Below are positions 60,601 to 64,000 of a DNA stretch of 64,000 nucleotides, piece by piece (position 1 is the stretch's first letter; each line of letters begins with the position of its first letter). Under the pieces are notes generated by a model. That model worked only from the letters and a program-made list of their open reading frames with translations, searched no databases and was not told the origin of the DNA. The position numbers and the translations under genes are program-made. This stretch comes from Rhizopus arrhizus (taxonomy: Eukaryota; Mucoromycota; Mucoromycetes; Mucorales; Rhizopodaceae). The DNA is taken from contig JAKZZE010000026.1 in assembly GCA_024220505.1 (NCBI GenBank), positions 310,001-374,000 of the forward strand, given 5' to 3'.

Positions 60601-63148
60601 TGTTTTGCTTACACTGCAATACCGTATGTACTCTTCGTTTTGATTTGGCGGTTACAACATTGTCTACGTTTCTAGTCTTGCATTTGTTGCAGATTTGGCT
60701 TGTTAAGTATTCATCCACCATGCAAATATCAAGCTGCTTTCCACAATATTTTTTCAAAGCCTTCTTAATCATCCGTACAGGAGCAGATTTATTTCCACGG
60801 AGGCTGGAACCAAACATACCATCACCAAAAGCAATGATGGTTTTCTTGGATCTTTTTTCGTGATCAATGGGAGCAGAAGGATAGTATCTATTTTCTTTCT
60901 TGGTAGATGTTCTTACGCCTGTAGTTGCTTTTTCATCATATTTGGCACTACAGTGAATGAAGCGCTTACAGATCTCATGAACGCCTCTTTGTTTTCTCAT
61001 GTAGCATTTGAACTTCAGCTTTGACGACCTACACAGATTTTTGCATGTTGCTCAAGTAAACAAGTAAAAAAAAAAAATCATGTTTTAATTTACCAAGATT
61101 TTTCATTGTAGTAACTTGTAATATCGTCATATAAACTTAGTCCTTCTTTGCAAGCTTTTAAAAATTCTGCCATATTGGATGTCTTCAACGAGCTTAAATT
61201 AGAAATTTTCAAAAACTGACCCTTGTGCTGTTCTTGATGCTTTTTTCGTATAGAATTCGCATCATTATAGCCACACAGATGATAGTACTCCTCCAAGCTT
61301 GTAGTCCTTTGCCTTCCGGATGTATCGACGGCAGTTACAAGTGTGGCAACACCAGGATCTACTCCCCAAATTTCACAGCCATTTTCAATATCTTCGAGGA
61401 AGTCCCCAGGCTGTTTTCCCAGTAGAGTATCTATTTGTTTTTTCTTCCTCACTCTAGAAAAAAGGAAAGAAATCGAATACCCATCGGTATATATAATGTT
61501 TCTATGTATAACTTGATTAAATTAAGGCTCTTATTTTTCAATTCAACTAAGCTAACTTACTGAAACTGTTTTTTTCCCCTCTGAAAGGCTTTTTCGAGTT
61601 CGAAATCCCATTTTGGAAAAGTTAAAAAGCCTATAGTAGAAGTCCGAGAGAGCCGATTTATCTTTAACACCTTTTGGGATATTTTCAATACCAGATTGCT
61701 GCAACAGTCGCCAGAAAGCTTGGGCATCTATTTGTATTGACTTCATTGCAAATGAGTATACAAGTAAGATGGAAAAAAAGCGATAGTCTCGCCGATCCGT
61801 GTATTTAGCAGGCATGAATGTTCCATCTTCAATTCTAGACTGGATACTTGTAATAAATTTCAAAAGAGCAGGTAAATGGGGCTCAAGCTTCTCTAATTTT
61901 TTCCCAAGCACTAGTGGTATTTTTGAATTAATGCTTTGCAATACTTGTTCCTGTAAAGACTTGAAGCTTCGTCTATTGAGTGTTGAAGTAAACGTGAGTT
62001 CTTTTAACTTCCTATAAATGTAGGACTTGGAGGCAAAGGTGGCTGGTTTTTCTTCCATAATATACACCTTCTCATTTATCTTTTGCTGAAGATAGAAAAA
62101 CCATTTGAAGAATTCATGAGGTTTGGAGTACAGGTCTTCCGCATCGCAGTTCATTGTCTGATATCGACTCCATAATGCATCCATCTTCTCTATGGTTTCT
62201 TCTAAACATTGATTTCTTTCTAAAGATGAGGGCCATATTGATTGCTGTTTCTGCTTTAATGTATAAACATAGTGAGAGAGTGCTTTTCTTTGGGCAACTG
62301 ATAATCCTTTGCAATAGAAGGGAGAAGACATATATGAAAAAGCTTCCAGAAAAAAGCGGGTTGTTCTCCTTTCATGATTTTCACATACATGGTTGCGTAT
62401 GAGCACATCGTATTGTTTACACATAATAGACAGAACAGACGAATATCCAATACTCTTGAGGGATTGTAGTATTGTTTCATTGACTTGGCATTCGTTGCAA
62501 AATTCAACAAAGTAATCTTGACAGTATTTAGGGACTTTTTTGCCATTGCCAGTTACAACAGTGAAAATATAATAGACAAGGGTATGATCAATAATTGGCA
62601 CTTGTTCCCCCTTGTTTAAAAGCTTCAAAAAAATATAGTTCATGAATAGTGAGCCTACGTGGATCGCTTTGGTTGTGTAGGCCACTACTGAAGCAATCTT
62701 TTCAGAAACCCTTGTGTCCGTACATATATTTTTTAAGGAGGATTTGATTGCAAAAGTTTCCTTTTTCTCATCAGGATTGTGAGATGGCTCCTTTTGCTTC
62801 TTTTTTGGGCAAAGGTTGGATGATGATCTTGAGTGAGTATTCAATCCGCAAGAAGGACATGTCTTTTCTGTATTGCTTTTTGTTTTCATTCTAAAGTCCT
62901 GCAAAGCAAGTTGTTTATCTATTTTCTTCTGTATCTTTTTGGAGGTAGGAGGAAGAGCACTAGGAGCCTGTGAAGTAGAAGCCTGTGAAGTGGTCAGAGC
63001 AGATGTAACTGATATATTATCAGAATTGACTTCTTGAAAAAAGTAAGGAACATGATACCTCGCAATGTGTTATTTGATACTTACTCTTTAAAATCTTTCT
63101 TTTTGTTGACGAGCTCTTCGCGGGATCATTTTTATATCTTCGATTCAT
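60491..63148 (-). CDS. Fanzor RNA-guided DNA endonuclease (eukaryotic TnpB homolog)
   Basis: Four exons: 63085-63148, about 61557-63032, about 61094-61451 and 60491-61028; 811 residues in the reading I prefer. An N-terminal Cx2Cx4Hx7C zinc knuckle lies at about residues 80-97 (CPSCGLNTHSRSSSNLC). A long helical region follows with few landmarks. The C-terminal third is TnpB-like: RuvC-I IWGVDPGVATL (Asp about 545), RuvC-II MVDEYLTSQIC (Glu about 739), zinc ribbon C746, C749, C772, C777, and RuvC-III NRDIMAAHNIL (Asp about 784). All three catalytic acids are present. By family knowledge it would cut DNA guided by an RNA encoded at the element's end. The exon 2-exon 3 junction needs a weak donor (GTTAGC) to keep the frame; using the stronger GTAAGT would shift it. 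Multiple introns show that it is a fungal, not a contaminating bacterial, gene. Confidence 0.9.
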
Positions 63149-63600
63149 TATCTATTATAAGCTTCAGAAAGAAAATAAATGTTTATAGATTTGTTCAAGT
63201 TCTGTTACTTTCTATTGAAATCCTTAATGACCAATGAAAAATTTTTGATTAATTGCTTTGGAGCATCTCAAAACTATAGCTTGTGGCGATCCAGCGTAAT
63301 TACTAGTCATATGCTTTTCTTGACTATTTAATTAATAGACTGGCAGGTAATGTAATTGGCTATACGGCTTATGTAATGTTATAAGATAATAAGCATTTTG
63401 CATAAAATTTATTCTACCTCATATTTTGTAATATACACAGTGGGGGCTAAGTAAATCTGTCCATTTTGAAGATGAATATTCATAACTTAAGCAATGGTTT
63501 CAGAAATTACTGCTTTGTCCGATTTCCATTTTCGCTTTTTCCAAAAAAAAGGTGAGTTAAACATTTTAAAATTAATTGTTATTTGTCCAAAAAAAAAAAA
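63149..63600. promoter_or_regulatory. Upstream region of the Fanzor gene
   Basis: AT-rich, about 590 bp between the ATG and the TIR. It includes CACAGTGGGGGCTAAGTAAA at 63437, which looks like the tip of another DNA transposon but has no partner that I can find. No other gene seen. Confidence 0.4.
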
Positions 63601-63690
63601 CTAACATTCTGTCTCTCCTTTGTCCCATTTTCCCATCTGTATCCCATTTTCGCATTGGTGTCCCATTTTGGCAACCGTGTCCCAATTCAA
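63601..63690. repeat. 20-bp degenerate tandem repeat inside the right TIR region
   Basis: Four units of the type (T)GTCCCATTTTCCCATCTG, ending in the TIR (GTGTCCCAATTC). The left TIR has a single unit. Confidence 0.8.
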
Positions 63691-63740
63691 TTTTAAATTG
63701 ATCAAAATTTTTTTTCATTGGCCCAAAAACCTAGTTTCTT
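63680..63740. repeat. Terminal inverted repeat of the Fanzor element (right)
   Basis: Reverse complement of the left TIR; ends CCTAGTTTCTT, directly followed by GCATTATA. Confidence 0.85.
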
Positions 63741-63748
63741 GCATTATA

Positions 63749-64000
63749 ATTGCCCTGAACTGATTCAACTCAGCAGCTCATTTTTTGGTAATGAATTTAA
63801 CAACCGAAAGTTTGTCCAAAAAACAAACACCAAAAATCAGTTTCAACATCGAGAACAGCATCTATCCACAAGAATCAACCATAAAATAACAGCATAGCTG
63901 ATTTTCTATTAATACTTTATTAATAACGTCAATTAAGTTCCAATGAAAGATTTATTGAAGAAATCATTAGAAAAACTTTACAAGTGTTTAATTTTTTTTC
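63749..64000. other. Right edge of the window
   Basis: AT-rich DNA without a convincing gene. Nothing recognised. Confidence 0.4.

Larger units (their letters stand above)
60332..63740 (-). mobile_element. TIR-flanked element carrying a Fanzor nuclease
   Basis: Inverted ends: 60338-60404 (AAGAAACTAGGTT, GGGCCAATGAAAAAAA, AATTTAAAATTGAATTGGGA) and 63680-63740 in reverse complement. An 8-bp direct repeat GCATTATA lies at 60324-60331 and 63741-63748. The left side has six extra bases (CAGTTA) between this repeat and the TIR, so the right tip may have lost them; an 8-bp duplication and CAG start would fit hAT-like mobilisation. No transposase gene is present inside. The only gene is the Fanzor on the minus strand. 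Confidence 0.75.

Noticed and set aside
63437..63460. CAGTGGGGGCTAAGTAAATC as the tip of a mariner or pogo element
   Set aside because: No matching inverted end or TA pair was found in the window, so an element cannot be supported.
1..64000. CRISPR array or bacterial-type defence island
   Set aside because: The repeats present are LTRs, TIRs and simple tandem repeats without spacer structure, and coding genes have spliceosomal introns.

Overview
The window is a repeat-rich stretch of an AT-rich fungal nuclear genome. Protein-coding host genes with several short (about 50-60 nt) GT-AG introns, a eukaryotic proteasome subunit, intronless tRNA genes, a DIRS retroelement with a methyltransferase-like domain and a Fanzor gene together suggest an early-diverging fungus, most likely Mucoromycota (Mucorales-like). 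That placement is inferred from element types and gene style, not from a marker tree.

Layout. 1-1870: degenerate minus-strand LTR copies. 1871-9584: one complete Ty3/gypsy element on the minus strand (gag, -1 frameshift site, protease-RT-RNase H, a separate integrase frame, an unexplained third frame), followed by tRNA-Gly(GCC). 9809-29485: three CACTA/EnSpm-type DNA transposons stacked end to end (called E0, E1, E2 here); E2 looks autonomous with two convergent multi-exon genes, E1 has a frameshifted transposase and carries a Tc1/mariner element (Tc1-A). 29513-31114: gag of another LTR element. 31374-35205: 3'-truncated LINE whose endonuclease is split by Tc1-B. 35280: tRNA-Glu(TTC), followed by about 6.5 kb of nested solo LTRs with 4-bp target duplications and Tc1-C. 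42-49 kb: LTR relics, a Tc1 relic, an element with 424-bp inverted LTR-like ends and a decayed gag, and Tc1-D. 49053-53247: a DIRS element (gag, RT-RNase H-methyltransferase, tyrosine recombinase).

Host genes begin near 53.9 kb: a DUF4211-type acidic nuclear protein (+), a 773-residue protein joining AT-hooks to an EED/LRWD1-type WD40 propeller (-), and the proteasome beta-1 subunit (-, 5 exons).

The last block (60332-63740) is a TIR-bounded element whose only gene is a four-exon Fanzor, the eukaryotic relative of the RNA-guided nuclease TnpB, with the RuvC D/E/D residues, a zinc ribbon and an added N-terminal zinc knuckle. It is the most interesting system in the window. Both tRNA genes have LTR elements immediately downstream in the same orientation, suggesting tRNA-directed integration.
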